Shown: piece after piece, positions 8,584 to 17,923 of the stretch
Layout of the letters: every line of letters starts with the position of its first letter
Position numbering within the stretch: position 1 is the stretch's first letter
Assembly: GCA_947374865.1 (NCBI GenBank)
Contig: CANCDR010000009.1
Location: 44,926-108,925 of the forward strand
DNA: 64,000 nucleotides
Direction: 5' to 3'
Source of the DNA: Oxalobacteraceae bacterium
GTDB lineage: Bacteria; Pseudomonadota; Gammaproteobacteria; Burkholderiales; Burkholderiaceae_D
Made by a program: the position numbers and the translations under genes
Notes under the pieces: model-generated
Database searches by the model: none
What the model saw: the letters and a program-made list of their open reading frames with translations, nothing else
Told to the model about the DNA's origin: nothing

Positions 8584-9129
8584 ATGAAGATCGCCAAGGA
8601 TACCGTTGTCACCGTGAAGTACTCGCTTTCGGATGCCCAGGGTAATTTGATCGAAGAAGGCGCCGAGCCCATGGTTTATCTGCATGGTGGCTACGAAAAT
8701 ACCCTGCCAAAAATTGAAGAAGCGCTGGAAGGAAACATCGCCGGCTTCGACACCATCATTCACGTTGAACCGGAAGATGCGTTCGGTGAATACGATGCCT
8801 CACTGGTGAAGGTTGAAACCCGCGCGAGCCTGCCTACGCCGCTTGAAGTCGGCATGCAGTTTGAAGGTTTGCCGGATGGGGGATCCGATGAGGATGCCGT
8901 CATTTTTACCGTGACTGATATCGCCGATGATAAAGTCGTCCTCGACGGTAATCACCCACTCGCGGGTACGGCATTGCGTTTCAGCCTGAACGTACTCAGC
9001 GTGCGTGCCGCTAGTGATGAAGAAATCGCCCATCGTCACGTACATGGCGCACATGGCCATCATCACGGGGATCATGACGACGACGAGTCCAGCGACGGTG
9101 ATCACTTTCGCAGCCACCCGATTCATTAA
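8584..9129 (+). CDS. slyD: SlyD-type FKBP peptidyl-prolyl cis-trans isomerase
   Basis: Cytoplasmic prolyl isomerase and chaperone of 181 residues. The FKBP core with the inserted flap domain is recognisable (VKYSL, LHGGYENTLPKIEEALEG, EPEDAFGEYD). The C-terminal tail from about residue 148 is rich in His, Asp and Glu (HGHHHGDHDDDE), the metal-binding tail of SlyD that in other bacteria delivers nickel to hydrogenase or binds metal. Good ribosome binding site GAAAGGA. It is divergent from roxA and has its own terminator. Confidence 0.93.
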   Translation: MKIAKDTVVTVKYSLSDAQGNLIEEGAEPMVYLHGGYENTLPKIEEALEGNIAGFDTIIHVEPEDAFGEYDASLVKVETRASLPTPLEVGMQFEGLPDGGSDEDAVIFTVTDIADDKVVLDGNHPLAGTALRFSLNVLSVRAASDEEIAHRHVHGAHGHHHGDHDDDESSDGDHFRSHPIH

Positions 9130-9147
9130 TCGAATCTTTGCTCGTGC

Positions 9148-9188
9148 AATGCTGAGTGCCCGTTATGCGGTCCTCAGCATTTTTTTTG
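9148..9188 (+). terminator. Rho-independent terminator after slyD
   Basis: AATGCTGAG (9148-9156) pairs with CTCAGCATT (9173-9181), followed by a run of seven or more T. It starts 19 bases after the slyD stop codon and faces the convergent mutS gene. Confidence 0.9.
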
Positions 9189-9192
9189 CCTT

Positions 9193-9237
9193 AGTGGCGT
9201 AGTGCTTGGTGGCGTAGTGCTTATTGGCGTAATTTCT
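9193..9237. repeat. 15-bp tandem triplication at the mutS 3' end
   Basis: Unit 9193-9207 (AGTGGCGTAGTGCTT) is repeated at 9208-9222 with one change and at 9223-9237 in degenerate form. The last unit is the end of mutS itself, so the repeat looks like a local duplication of the mutS terminal codons into the 3' flank. Confidence 0.7.
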
Positions 9238-11899
9238 TGAGCTGATACAAAGCGTCCAGCGCTTCCCTTGGTGAGAGCGCATCGGGGTCGATATCGTCTA
9301 GCGCTGCGGCGAGTAGGCCATCCGTTGGCGCCGCCTCGGCTACCGGTACATGGGTCGGCGCAGCAAATAAATCAAACTGCGGAGTGACCGACAGCGACTG
9401 CGTTTCCAGCAGGCTCAGATGTTTGCGCGCTGCGCGGATCACCGTTGCCGGTACGCCCGCCAGCTGTGCCACCTGCAAGCCATAACTCTGGGAAGCCGGG
9501 CCAGCCTGCACCGCGTGCAGAAAGACGATGCTGTCTTTGTGTTCGACTGCCGACAAATGCACATTGGCCGCCGTGCTGTGATTTTCCGGCAGCTGGGTCA
9601 GTTCAAAATAATGCGTGGCAAATAAGGTAAAGCTCCTGGTCTGCTCGATCAGATGGCGTGCGATCGCCCAGGCCAGTGCCAGACCGTCAAAGGTCGATGT
9701 GCCGCGCCCGACTTCATCCATCAAGACCAGCGAATGTTCGCTCGCACCGTTGAGAATGGCCGCCGATTCGGTCATCTCGACCATGAAGGTTGAGCGGCCA
9801 CCGGCCAGATCATCGGCGGCACCAATGCGGGTAAAGATGCGATCGATCGGCCCGATCGTGGCACTGGTCGCAGGCACAAAGCTGCCGACATAGGCCAGCA
9901 GGGTAATCAGGGCGACCTGGCGCATATAGGTGGATTTGCCGCCCATATTCGGGCCGGTGATGAGCAAGAGTTTGCGTTCGTTAGTGAGCACGCAGTCGTT
10001 GGCGATAAAGCGTTCGATGTGATTTTCGACCACCGGATGGCGACCTTGTTCGATCTCCAGCATGGGCGACGCGACCAGCTGCGGCGCGCACCAGTGATGG
10101 CGCAAGGCGTGCTGCGACAAGGCGACCAGGGTATCGATTTGCGCGAGAGCCTGCGCAATCGTCTGCAGCACCGGAATGTGCGGGGCCAGCTCGGCCAATA
10201 GCTGATCGTAGAGCAGTTTTTCGCGCGCCAAGGCGCGGTCTTGCGCCGACAAGGCCTTGTCTTCGAAGGCTTTTAATTCCGGCGTGATGTAGCGTTCCGC
10301 ATTTTTGAGGGTCTGCCGACGGCGGTAATCATCCGGTACCTTATCGGTTTGTCCGTGGGTGACTTCGATATAAAAGCCGTGCACTTTATTGTATTCGACG
10401 CGCAGATTGGCAATCCCGGTACGCGCCCGTTCACGCGTTTCCAGGTCGAGCAAATACTGGCCGGCGTTTTCCGACAGACCGCGCAATTCATCCAGATCGG
10501 CGTCATAGCCACGCGCGATCACGCCGCCGTCTCGCACCATGGCGGCCGGCTCCTGGGTGATGGCGCGTTCCAGGTAATCGATACAGTCCAGTGGCGGGGA
10601 TAGCATGCCGTGCAAGCTGATGAGTAAGGGCGCCTCGGCATCGTCGCAGCACAGACTTACATAGCGCTGCACGGCGGATAACTGCTGCAAGCCATTGCGC
10701 AGACCCGCCAGATCGCGCGGTCGGGCCGACAATAAAGCCACGCGGGTGGTGATGCGCTCAATATCGGGAACTGCCGAAAGGGTGGACGACAAACCAGCGC
10801 AGGCGTCGGTGCGCAGCAGGGCATTGATCGCAGCATGACGGGCTCTGGCGATCGACTGATCACGTCGTGCATGATGCAGCCAGTGGCGCAATAAGCGCGA
10901 ACCCATGGCGGTTTTGCAGTGGTCAAGCAGCGAAAATAAAGTCGGGCCACTGCCTTGTTCGGTATGGCGTAAGGTTTCGGTGAGTTCAAGATTACGGCGT
11001 GTTGCGGCATCCAGACCGATGAATTCGTTTTCTGTTTCGGCCACCAGGGTACGAACATGTTGCAGTCCCTTGCCCTGGGTCGTCTGGGCATAGCGTAGCA
11101 GGGCGCCGGCAGCGCCGTAGGCCGGACCAAGATGATCGGCGCCAAAGCCATTGAGAGAACTGACAGCGAGTTGCGCGAGCAGGGATTTTTCACCCTGATC
11201 GACATCAAAATGCCAGACCGGGAGCAGGGTGGCGTTACTGATCACATCGCTGATAAATAAATCCTGCGGATTGGCAGCGCTGAGAATTTCAGCCGGCACG
11301 ATGCGTTCGATTTCCTGCTTCAGACGCGCCTCGGCGGCACTGGCTTCGACAGAAAATTCCATCAGCTTCAAGGCGCCAGAAGCCAGCGTGAGCCAGGCCA
11401 GTCCGACGGTGATGTGCTGACGTTGCGCGCGCTTTTGCGCGTGCATACAAATGGCCAGCAGAGGGCGTTCGGATTTTTCTGGCAGCAGGTCGGTATCGGT
11501 CAGGGTGCCTGGCGTGATCACGCGCAGCACCTTGCGTTCGACCGGGCCTTTGCTGGTCGCCGGGTCGCCAATTTGTTCGCAGATGGCGATCGATTCGCCC
11601 AGTTTGATGAGCTTGGCCAGGTACTGCTCGACCGCATGGAAAGGTACGCCGCACATCTTGATCGGATTACCGTTAGAGGTGCCGCGCTGGGTCAGCGTAA
11701 TGCCTAGCAGTCGCGATGCTTTTTCTGCGTCGGCAAAGAACAATTCGTAGAAATCGCCCATGCGGTAAAACAGCAGCATGTCGGGATGCTCGGCCTTGAT
11801 ACCGAGATACTGCAGCATCATCGGCGTGTGCTTTTGCACCAGCAGGCTGGCGTCGGGGTGACCGTCGGGCGCGGTATTCAGTGCAGAAGATGACGCCAA
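9221..11899 (-). CDS. mutS: DNA mismatch repair protein MutS
   Basis: Recognises mispaired bases and starts methyl- or nick-directed repair with MutL. At 892 residues it is slightly longer than E. coli MutS (853). The mismatch-reading Phe-x-Glu motif is in GDFYELF (about residue 47-53). The ATPase Walker [10 protein letters not shown] is at about residues 649-657 and the Walker B region [16 protein letters not shown] about 60 residues later. The C-terminal tail ends in a helix DALYQLKKL like the tetramerisation end of MutS. Transcribed alone on the minus strand. Confidence 0.98.
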   Translation of the reverse strand: MASSSALNTAPDGHPDASLLVQKHTPMMLQYLGIKAEHPDMLLFYRMGDFYELFFADAEKASRLLGITLTQRGTSNGNPIKMCGVPFHAVEQYLAKLIKLGESIAICEQIGDPATSKGPVERKVLRVITPGTLTDTDLLPEKSERPLLAICMHAQKRAQRQHITVGLAWLTLASGALKLMEFSVEASAAEARLKQEIERIVPAEILSAANPQDLFISDVISNATLLPVWHFDVDQGEKSLLAQLAVSSLNGFGADHLGPAYGAAGALLRYAQTTQGKGLQHVRTLVAETENEFIGLDAATRRNLELTETLRHTEQGSGPTLFSLLDHCKTAMGSRLLRHWLHHARRDQSIARARHAAINALLRTDACAGLSSTLSAVPDIERITTRVALLSARPRDLAGLRNGLQQLSAVQRYVSLCCDDAEAPLLISLHGMLSPPLDCIDYLERAITQEPAAMVRDGGVIARGYDADLDELRGLSENAGQYLLDLETRERARTGIANLRVEYNKVHGFYIEVTHGQTDKVPDDYRRRQTLKNAERYITPELKAFEDKALSAQDRALAREKLLYDQLLAELAPHIPVLQTIAQALAQIDTLVALSQHALRHHWCAPQLVASPMLEIEQGRHPVVENHIERFIANDCVLTNERKLLLITGPNMGGKSTYMRQVALITLLAYVGSFVPATSATIGPIDRIFTRIGAADDLAGGRSTFMVEMTESAAILNGASEHSLVLMDEVGRGTSTFDGLALAWAIARHLIEQTRSFTLFATHYFELTQLPENHSTAANVHLSAVEHKDSIVFLHAVQAGPASQSYGLQVAQLAGVPATVIRAARKHLSLLETQSLSVTPQFDLFAAPTHVPVAEAAPTDGLLAAALDDIDPDALSPREALDALYQLKKLRQ

Positions 11900-12011
11900 T
11901 GCAGTCTCCTGATCAAGCAGAAATGGGTGGTGCAGATTGTAATAGATTTAAGCCTCGGCGCGGCGTCCATGCACAGGCATACGCACATGCACAGGACGCC
12001 GATGCTAAAAC

Positions 12012-13367
12012 TTAGCGGCCCCGGCCGCCGGAGCGCCGTGGTGCTGCCGGCCGCGCTGCGCCCTGGTCGCCCGAAGGACGCCCCGGACCCTGCGATCGGG
12101 CTGGTGCGCCGCCGGTGCGTGCACCTGCTGAGGCACTGCGTGGCTGACTACGCCCACCGCCACCGCCGCTCGGACGATGACCCTGAGTGCGCAGCTGGAT
12201 CGGCTGCGGCTTGGCATTCGGATCCGGCACGAAGCCTTCGACGATTTCGCTCGGTAGGGTGCGCTTGATGAGTTTCTGGATATCCTTGAGCATATCGAGT
12301 TCATCGACACACACCAGCGACACCGCTTCACCGGTGGCACCTGCACGACCGGTACGGCCAATGCGATGCACGTAATCTTCTGGCACATTCGGCAAATCGT
12401 AATTCACCACATGCGGCAGCTGATCAATGTCGATACCGCGCGCGGCGATGTCGGTGGCGACTAATACCTGCAGCGTGCCGGTCTTGAATTCTGCCAGCGC
12501 CTTGGTGCGCGCCGATTGGCTCTTGTTACCGTGAATCGCCATGCCGGTAATACCGTCCTTGGCCAGCTGTTCGACGAGCTTGTTGGCGCCGTGTTTGGTG
12601 CGCGTAAAGACCAGTACCTGGCTCCACTTATTGGTATTGATCAGGTGAGCTAACAGCGGATGTTTTTTGTCGCGGTCGACCGGATGAATCTTTTGCGCGA
12701 TGATTTCCACTGTCGAATTGCGTCGTGCCACTTCGATCATGGCCGGGGCATTAAGCAGGCCATCGGCGAGGGCCTTGATTTCTTCCGAAAAGGTGGCCGA
12801 GAATAATAAGTTCTGACGTTTTTTCGGCAGCACTGCCAGGACTTTTTTGATGTCCTTGATGAAGCCCATGTCGAGCATGCGGTCGGCTTCATCGAGCACC
12901 AGAATTTCGACATTCTTCAGATTGACGGTACCTTGTTGCATGTGATCGAGCAGGCGGCCAGGTGTAGCGACCAGAATATCGACGCCATGCTTGAGCATTT
13001 TGATTTGCGGATTAATCCCGACGCCGCCAAAGATCACGGTTGAGGTTAATTGCAGATATTTGCCGTAGGTACGCACGCTTTCTTCGACCTGCGCGGCGAG
13101 TTCGCGCGTTGGTGTCAGCACCAGTGCCCGAATCGGACGCTGTGCGGTGTTGTTGAGCGGTGCGGCGGCGCCGCTCGAAAGCAGGTGCAAAATAGGTAAG
13201 GTAAAGCCGGCAGTTTTACCGGTGCCGGTCTGGGCGCCGGCCAGCAAATCGCCACCGGCTAGCACGGCGGGAATCGCCTGCGCTTGAATTGGGGTAGGCG
13301 TGGTGTAACCTTCATCGTTGACAGCACGAAGAAGCGCATCGGACAAGCCGAGTTGAGTAAATGACAT
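12012..13367 (-). CDS. rhlE: DEAD-box RNA helicase, RhlE type
   Basis: ATP-dependent RNA helicase, 451 residues. Visible motifs in order: Q motif with [11 protein letters not shown], motif [16 protein letters not shown] in [16 protein letters not shown] in FSATFS, and motif [12 protein letters not shown]. The C-terminal ~75 residues are low-complexity Gly/Arg/Pro/Ser with RGR at the end, an RNA-binding tail. The [11 protein letters not shown] spacing is that of RhlE, which acts in ribosome maturation and RNA decay. Start at MSFTQLGL (13367); a GTG 11 codons upstream lacks a ribosome binding site. Confidence 0.93.
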   Translation of the reverse strand: MSFTQLGLSDALLRAVNDEGYTTPTPIQAQAIPAVLAGGDLLAGAQTGTGKTAGFTLPILHLLSSGAAAPLNNTAQRPIRALVLTPTRELAAQVEESVRTYGKYLQLTSTVIFGGVGINPQIKMLKHGVDILVATPGRLLDHMQQGTVNLKNVEILVLDEADRMLDMGFIKDIKKVLAVLPKKRQNLLFSATFSEEIKALADGLLNAPAMIEVARRNSTVEIIAQKIHPVDRDKKHPLLAHLINTNKWSQVLVFTRTKHGANKLVEQLAKDGITGMAIHGNKSQSARTKALAEFKTGTLQVLVATDIAARGIDIDQLPHVVNYDLPNVPEDYVHRIGRTGRAGATGEAVSLVCVDELDMLKDIQKLIKRTLPSEIVEGFVPDPNAKPQPIQLRTQGHRPSGGGGGRSQPRSASAGARTGGAPARSQGPGRPSGDQGAARPAAPRRSGGRGR

Positions 13368-13646
13368 ATGAACTTTAAAGAAGGATCGGCCTGTCGCCAC
13401 AGTGGGCGCCAGTCGCAGGCAAACGGATTAGAATGCAGGAGGTCAGAAGAGACAGCGGCCAGATGACTGGACTAAGAGCCGCATGGCAGAATTATAGCAG
13501 TGCTTTGCCAGGACGACCATGCAATCCTGATTTAAAGCTTCATGCGCACGCAAAATGACCTGCAAGGATGGCGCAAAAAAATAGCCGAAAAAATGGCCCG
13601 AAAAAATAGCCCACCAAGGCAGGCCATCTTTATTAATGCAGCAAAT

Positions 13647-14438
13647 TTATTTAGCGAAGGGCGACAGCAGCGGCACCATTTGCGCAAATATTTTTGGGTT
13701 TGCGGCGATACATTCAGCTTGATGCAGATAGTCTGATTCGCCGCGCAGATTACCGACGATGCCGCCCGATTCTGTCACCAGCAAGGCGCCGGCGGCCATG
13801 TCCCACGGCTTGAGGCCTTTTTCAAAAAAGCCATCCAGACGGCCGCAGGCGACATAGGCCAGATCCAGCGCGGCTGCGCCGGGTCGACGCAGACCGGACG
13901 ATTTTTCCGACATCACGCGAAACATCTGCATATAGTCATCTAACTGATCTGGCGCGCCATTAAAGCCGGTACCGATCAAGCCATCGGCCAGACGATCACG
14001 CTTGGTGACACGAATACGTTTGTCGTTCAGGTAGGCGCCGGCGCCTTTGGTGGCAGCGAACAGTTCATTGCGGTTTGGATCATAGACTACCGCCTGAGTA
14101 GTTTGTCCACGCTGCTGCAAGGCGATCGAGACGCAGTATTGTGGGAAGCCATGAATAAAATTGGTGGTGCCGTCGAGCGGATCGATAATCCAGACGAACT
14201 CATTTTCGTCGTGCAGATTACTGGATGCGCCAGACTCTTCAGCCAGAAACGCATGGCTGGGGTAAGCTTTGTGCAGGATCTCGATAATCGCTGCTTCGGC
14301 AGCTTGATCGACATCGGTGACGAAATCATTATGCCGTTTTTCAGTGACGGTGACGCGATCGAGATCGAACGAAGCGCGATTGATGACAGACGCGGCGCGG
14401 CGAGCGGCTTTAATCGCCGTATTGAGCATGGGATGCAT
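13647..14438 (-). CDS. suhB: Inositol monophosphatase family protein SuhB
   Basis: Mg-dependent phosphatase fold of 263 residues. Metal-site motifs: AEESG (about residue 68), [17 protein letters not shown] (about 82-98) and the C-terminal [15 protein letters not shown]. In E. coli SuhB also joins the Nus complex in rRNA antitermination; the same role here is inferred. Start at MHPMLN (14438), the usual N-terminus, rather than an upstream in-frame ATG at 14558. Divergent from trmJ, as in enterobacteria. Confidence 0.93.
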   Translation of the reverse strand: MHPMLNTAIKAARRAASVINRASFDLDRVTVTEKRHNDFVTDVDQAAEAAIIEILHKAYPSHAFLAEESGASSNLHDENEFVWIIDPLDGTTNFIHGFPQYCVSIALQQRGQTTQAVVYDPNRNELFAATKGAGAYLNDKRIRVTKRDRLADGLIGTGFNGAPDQLDDYMQMFRVMSEKSSGLRRPGAAALDLAYVACGRLDGFFEKGLKPWDMAAGALLVTESGGIVGNLRGESDYLHQAECIAANPKIFAQMVPLLSPFAK

Positions 14439-14585
14439 AATGGTTCCGTTAAAATGACGTCCTCCGGCCAGAAACGGCGCAGAGATCCGACAAAAATGCG
14501 TTAATGAGCGATGCGGCGTCATCAAAACAAGGCCGCTGGTGAACGCGCCCCGATTCAATTAACCGCTTTAATGGCGCTATTTTAA

Positions 14586-15485
14586 ATGATTCAGCACGAA
14601 AATCGTACTTCCCTTTTTGATCGACTGCGCTTTGTGCTGGTCGGCACCAGCCGCGCCGGCAATGTCGGTGCGGCTGCGCGCGCCATGAAGACCATGGGAT
14701 TTTCCGATCTGGTATTGGTCAGCCCGCGTTATCCGGATGTCTTGCAAGACCCTGAGGCGATCGCCTTTGCCAGCGGTGCGCAATCTATTTTAGATTCTGC
14801 GCGCATTGTGGATTCCATCGAAGAAGCGCTGGCGGATTGCCATTATGTGGCGGCCGTGTCGGCTCGTCTGCGCGAATTTTCACCGCCTTTGATGAGTCCG
14901 CGCAGGTTGGGGGCGACCCTGGTGCAGGGGCAGCAGCAGGCCGCACTCCTGTTTGGTAATGAGCGCTATGGCTTGCCGAACGAGGCAGTCGAGAAGTGCA
15001 ATGTGCTGATTAATATTCCCGCCAATCCGGACTATTCCTCGCTCAATCTGGCGCAGGCGCTGATGGTACTGGCGTATGAATGCCGGGTAGCGGCCTTGGA
15101 GGAGGGGGAGAGTGAGGGCCTTAAACTGACGGCCGCAAATCCTGCGACGGCTTCGCCGATCGGCTTTCAAGGCCAGTCGGCCAGTCAGGCGCAAATCGAG
15201 GGGATGTATGCGCATTTGGAGCAGGCGCTCATCAAGATTGATTTTCTCGATCCGCAGAGTCCGAAAAAACTTATGCCACGCTTAAAACGCCTGTTTTCAC
15301 GTACCCAGCTTGAAACCGAGGAGGTCAATATTCTGCGCGGGATCGCCAAGCAGATACTCGATACCTCGTCAGGGAAGGTGGACGCATCCAATGCGGCAAA
15401 AAATCGCGTAGTAAGTAGTGCCGCAGGTAGCGCAGCCAGTAGTGCCGCCGATATTGCAGCAAATAATCCAGCAAATAAAACCTAA
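14586..15485 (+). CDS. trmJ: tRNA (cytidine/uridine-2'-O)-methyltransferase TrmJ
   Basis: SpoU/SPOUT-family enzyme that methylates ribose 32 in the tRNA anticodon loop. SPOUT motifs are present: motif 1 [18 protein letters not shown], motif 2 [12 protein letters not shown], and motif 3 [15 protein letters not shown]. Residues about 265-299 are a low-complexity Ser/Ala/Asn tail without a recognisable domain. Length 299. Divergent from suhB; the stop overlaps the end of convergent lexA by 4 bases. Confidence 0.95.
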   Translation: MIQHENRTSLFDRLRFVLVGTSRAGNVGAAARAMKTMGFSDLVLVSPRYPDVLQDPEAIAFASGAQSILDSARIVDSIEEALADCHYVAAVSARLREFSPPLMSPRRLGATLVQGQQQAALLFGNERYGLPNEAVEKCNVLINIPANPDYSSLNLAQALMVLAYECRVAALEEGESEGLKLTAANPATASPIGFQGQSASQAQIEGMYAHLEQALIKIDFLDPQSPKKLMPRLKRLFSRTQLETEEVNILRGIAKQILDTSSGKVDASNAAKNRVVSSAAGSAASSAADIAANNPANKT

Positions 15486-16138
15486 TTCCAGGATCGCAGC
15501 AATCCGACCGCCAGCCCCTCCAGCGCAAAATCATCGTGCTCGCCGACTTCAATGATCTTGAAATCCGGATTTTCAGGTAAGAGTTCAATCACGGCACCCG
15601 TCTTGCGGTAACGCTTGACGGTGACGTCGTCGCCGAGACGGGCAATGACGATCTGGCCGTTTCGGGCGTGATCGGATTTTTTGACGGCCAGTAAATCACC
15701 ATCCAGAATGCCAGCGTCGCGCATCGACATGCCGCGCACCTTGAGCAGATAATCGGGGGCGGCAGAGAACATGCTCGGGTCAACGGTGTAGCTTCGCTCG
15801 ATGTGTTCTTGCGCAAGAATCGGTGAGCCGGCAGCAACGCGACCGACTAATGGCAGACTCATTTGCAATAAGGCCGGATGGGGCAGGGTCATCTGGTCCA
15901 GCGGGCGGCGCGGGGCGCTGCCTTCCATGTCGCGCAGGCGAATGCCGCGTGAAGTACCCGGTGAGATATCGATCGCGCCTTTGCGCGCCAGGGCTTGCAG
16001 ATGCTCCTCGGCCGCATTGGCGGAGCGAAAGCCCAGTTCGGTAGCGATCTCGGCGCGGGTCGGCGGAAAGCCGGTGTTACGGATCGCGTCGCGGATCAGA
16101 TTGAGAATTTGTTCCTGGCGGGCGGTGAGCTTAATCAT
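15482..16138 (-). CDS. lexA: SOS repressor LexA
   Basis: Represses SOS genes and self-cleaves when RecA is activated. The N-terminal winged helix spans residues 1-65 ([20 protein letters not shown] is the recognition region). Cleavage is between Ala103 and Gly104 in VAAGSP; the catalytic dyad is Ser138 (RGMSMRD) and Lys175 (VTVKRY). Length 218 from the ATG at 16138; an ATG 5 codons upstream would place the first SOS box inside the gene. Two perfect SOS boxes upstream show autoregulation. Confidence 0.98.
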   Translation of the reverse strand: MIKLTARQEQILNLIRDAIRNTGFPPTRAEIATELGFRSANAAEEHLQALARKGAIDISPGTSRGIRLRDMEGSAPRRPLDQMTLPHPALLQMSLPLVGRVAAGSPILAQEHIERSYTVDPSMFSAAPDYLLKVRGMSMRDAGILDGDLLAVKKSDHARNGQIVIARLGDDVTVKRYRKTGAVIELLPENPDFKIIEVGEHDDFALEGLAVGLLRSWN

Positions 16139-16152
16139 GACGAGCACTTTCA

Positions 16153-16168
16153 CTGTGTATGCGAACAG
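16153..16168. promoter_or_regulatory. LexA-binding SOS box 1
   Basis: Sequence CTGTGTATGCGAACAG fits CTGT-N8-ACAG exactly. It lies 15 bases upstream of the lexA start codon and should mediate autorepression. Confidence 0.9.
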
Positions 16169-16169
16169 T

Positions 16170-16185
16170 CTGTAATTTTATACAG
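16170..16185. promoter_or_regulatory. LexA-binding SOS box 2
   Basis: Sequence CTGTAATTTTATACAG fits CTGT-N8-ACAG exactly and is close to the E. coli consensus. It is one base from box 1 (17 bp centre to centre), a tandem arrangement like that at the E. coli lexA operator. Confidence 0.93.
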
Positions 16186-16276
16186 TATTTCTCATAACGC
16201 AAGCGAAATCCGCAAGCCCAGCCTTGTGTGATGCGCGCATCTCAAGCCGTCGGCCGGACGTGCAGGCTTGAAATCA

Positions 16277-16305
16277 TTGAACTATTTCGCCTTTCGCGGT
16301 ATAGT
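16277..16305 (+). promoter_or_regulatory. Sigma-70 promoter of the rpsF operon
   Basis: TTGAAC (16277-16282), a 17-bp spacer, and TATAGT (16300-16305). A start near 16312 gives a leader of about 70 bases before rpsF, which contains CCG-bearing GC-rich sequence that could hold the S6:S18 autoregulatory site known in other bacteria; that structure was not folded here. Confidence 0.75.
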
Positions 16306-16380
16306 TGCGGGCTTTTCCTCTTCCCACACTCGTCTTGACGCCGAGGTGGGCGATTATCCATCCGACCAAAAGGAGATTAC

Positions 16381-16749
16381 ATGCGTCATTATGAAATCGT
16401 ATTTATCGTACATCCAGATCAAAGCGAGCAAGTGCCCGCCATGATCGAACGTTACAAAGGCATCGTCACGACCCGTGGCGGCCAAGTGCACCGTGTAGAA
16501 GATTGGGGTCGTCGTCAGATGGCTTACCTGATCCAGAAACTGGCAAAAGCACATTATGTTTGCCTCAATATCGAATGCGACGGCGAAACGCTGGCGGAAA
16601 TCGAAACAGGCTTCAAGTTTAACGACGCCGTTTTGCGTCACCTGACCGTGAAAATGAAGAAAGCAGAAACTGCTCCTTCGCCAATGATGAAAACTGTGCA
16701 GAAAGAAGACGCTGCCAAGTCTCATCGTAGCGAGGCGCCTGCTGCGTAA
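16381..16749 (+). CDS. rpsF: 30S ribosomal protein S6
   Basis: Ribosomal protein of the 30S platform, pairs with S18. 122 residues, beginning [19 protein letters not shown], typical of S6. AAGGAG lies 6 bases before the ATG. First gene of rpsF-priB-rpsR-rplI. The C-terminus is acidic/basic low complexity, as usual for the family. Confidence 0.98.
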   Translation: MRHYEIVFIVHPDQSEQVPAMIERYKGIVTTRGGQVHRVEDWGRRQMAYLIQKLAKAHYVCLNIECDGETLAEIETGFKFNDAVLRHLTVKMKKAETAPSPMMKTVQKEDAAKSHRSEAPAA

Positions 16750-16767
16750 TTTGCCCAGTCCAGGAGC

Positions 16768-17061
16768 GTGAACCAGTTTCAGCTAGTAGCATGCATTGCG
16801 GAGCGCGACATACTGCGCTATACCCCGGCAGGTCTGCCGATCGTGACAGCAAAATTGCTGCACAGTTCGCAACAGACCGAAGCCGGCATCGTAAGGCAGA
16901 TTGAATTCGATATTCCCGCGCTGGCAGCAGGCGAGATTGCCGGAAAATTCAATCACGCAGCGCTAGGCGAAATATTCCAGTTCACCGGTTTTCTGGCCCG
17001 CAAAAGTCGCAATAGCAGAACTTTGGTATTTCACATATTACATATTGAGAGCAAGGCCTAG
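16768..17061 (+). CDS. priB: Primosomal replication protein N (PriB)
   Basis: Single-stranded-DNA binding OB-fold protein of the PriA-PriB-DnaT restart primosome, 97 residues. Its identity rests on size, OB-fold pattern ([18 protein letters not shown]) and position between rpsF and rpsR. The GTG start at 16768 is the only one that keeps the family N-terminus, yet AGGAG (16762-16766) ends only one base before it, far closer than usual. Translation may depend on coupling to rpsF. Confidence 0.9.
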   Translation: MNQFQLVACIAERDILRYTPAGLPIVTAKLLHSSQQTEAGIVRQIEFDIPALAAGEIAGKFNHAALGEIFQFTGFLARKSRNSRTLVFHILHIESKA

Positions 17062-17087
17062 CCTTCTCAGACACACAGGAGCCTCAC

Positions 17088-17372
17088 ATGGCATTCGGTA
17101 AAAAGTTCGATAAAAGCAAGCTCAAGCAAAAACGTCAACAGCAAAATCCTCTGTTCAAGCGTAAGAAGTTTTGCCGCTTCACAGCAATGCATGTTGCCCA
17201 GGTTGATTACAAGGACGTCGATACGCTGAAAGACTTCGTTCAGGAAAATGGCAAGATCATGCCAGCACGTCTGACCGGTACTAAGGCGATCTATCAGCGG
17301 CAAGTTGATACGGCAATCAAGCGTGCGCGTTTCCTCGCGCTGCTGCCGTACACGGACCTGCACCACGCGTAA
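17088..17372 (+). CDS. rpsR: 30S ribosomal protein S18
   Basis: Ribosomal protein of 94 residues binding next to S6. Contains the family core [20 protein letters not shown], and [34 protein letters not shown] with AGGAG upstream. Cotranscribed with rpsF, priB and rplI. Confidence 0.98.
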   Translation: MAFGKKFDKSKLKQKRQQQNPLFKRKKFCRFTAMHVAQVDYKDVDTLKDFVQENGKIMPARLTGTKAIYQRQVDTAIKRARFLALLPYTDLHHA

Positions 17373-17406
17373 TTGATGACTGTTACAGTCAAATCTGGAG
17401 AAAAAA

Positions 17407-17859
17407 ATGCAAATTATTCTGTTAGAAAAAGTCGTTAATCTCGGCAATCTTGGTGAAGTCGTTCGCGTTAAAGATGGTTACGCGCGTAATTTTCTGATCC
17501 CACAACGTATGGCTCGCCGTGCTACAACATCCGCTGTCGCGGAATTTGAAGCCAAGCGTGCTGATCTCGAAAAAGCCGCCGCCGCTAAACTGGCAGCAGC
17601 GCAGGCGCAGGGCGAAAAGCTCAGCGGTCTGACTGTGCAGATCTCGCAAAAATCAGGCGTTGACGGTCGTTTGTTTGGTTCGGTCACGAACCATGACATC
17701 GCCGAAGCACTGACCAAGCAAGGCTTCCCAATCGAAAAAGCGCAAGTCCGCATGCCACTCGGCCCGTTAAAGGTCGCCGGCGACCACGCTGTCTCCGTTG
17801 CTTTGCATACGGACGTGCTGGTAGATGTAACGATCAGTGTATTGGGCGACCATTCATAA
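17407..17859 (+). CDS. rplI: 50S ribosomal protein L9
   Basis: Two-domain ribosomal protein of 150 residues joined by a long helix (Ala/Lys/Glu-rich stretch at about residues 40-75). The N-terminus [18 protein letters not shown] and [12 protein letters not shown] are signature sequences. GGAG precedes the ATG. Last gene of the operon, followed by a strong terminator. Confidence 0.98.
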   Translation: MQIILLEKVVNLGNLGEVVRVKDGYARNFLIPQRMARRATTSAVAEFEAKRADLEKAAAAKLAAAQAQGEKLSGLTVQISQKSGVDGRLFGSVTNHDIAEALTKQGFPIEKAQVRMPLGPLKVAGDHAVSVALHTDVLVDVTISVLGDHS

Positions 17860-17877
17860 TCGTTAGACGCTAAAGAA

Positions 17878-17904
17878 AAAGACCGCTGATGCGGTCTTTT
17901 TTTT
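17878..17904 (+). terminator. Rho-independent terminator of the rpsF operon
   Basis: AAAGACCGC (17878-17886), TGAT loop, GCGGTCTTT (17891-17899) and a T-run. Flanking A-run makes it suitable for the convergent emrB transcript as well. Confidence 0.92.
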
Positions 17905-17923
17905 GTCCTGAGGTTTGCGAGAA

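Noticed and set aside
9005..9202. Hydrophobic frame over the slyD 3' end
   Set aside because: It is the shifted reading of the His/Asp-rich slyD tail and terminator; no ribosome binding site.
13560..13615. Three near-repeats of an A-rich GAAAAAATAGCC-type unit between rhlE and suhB
   Set aside because: Short, imperfect and without matching elements elsewhere in the window; likely simple-sequence drift.
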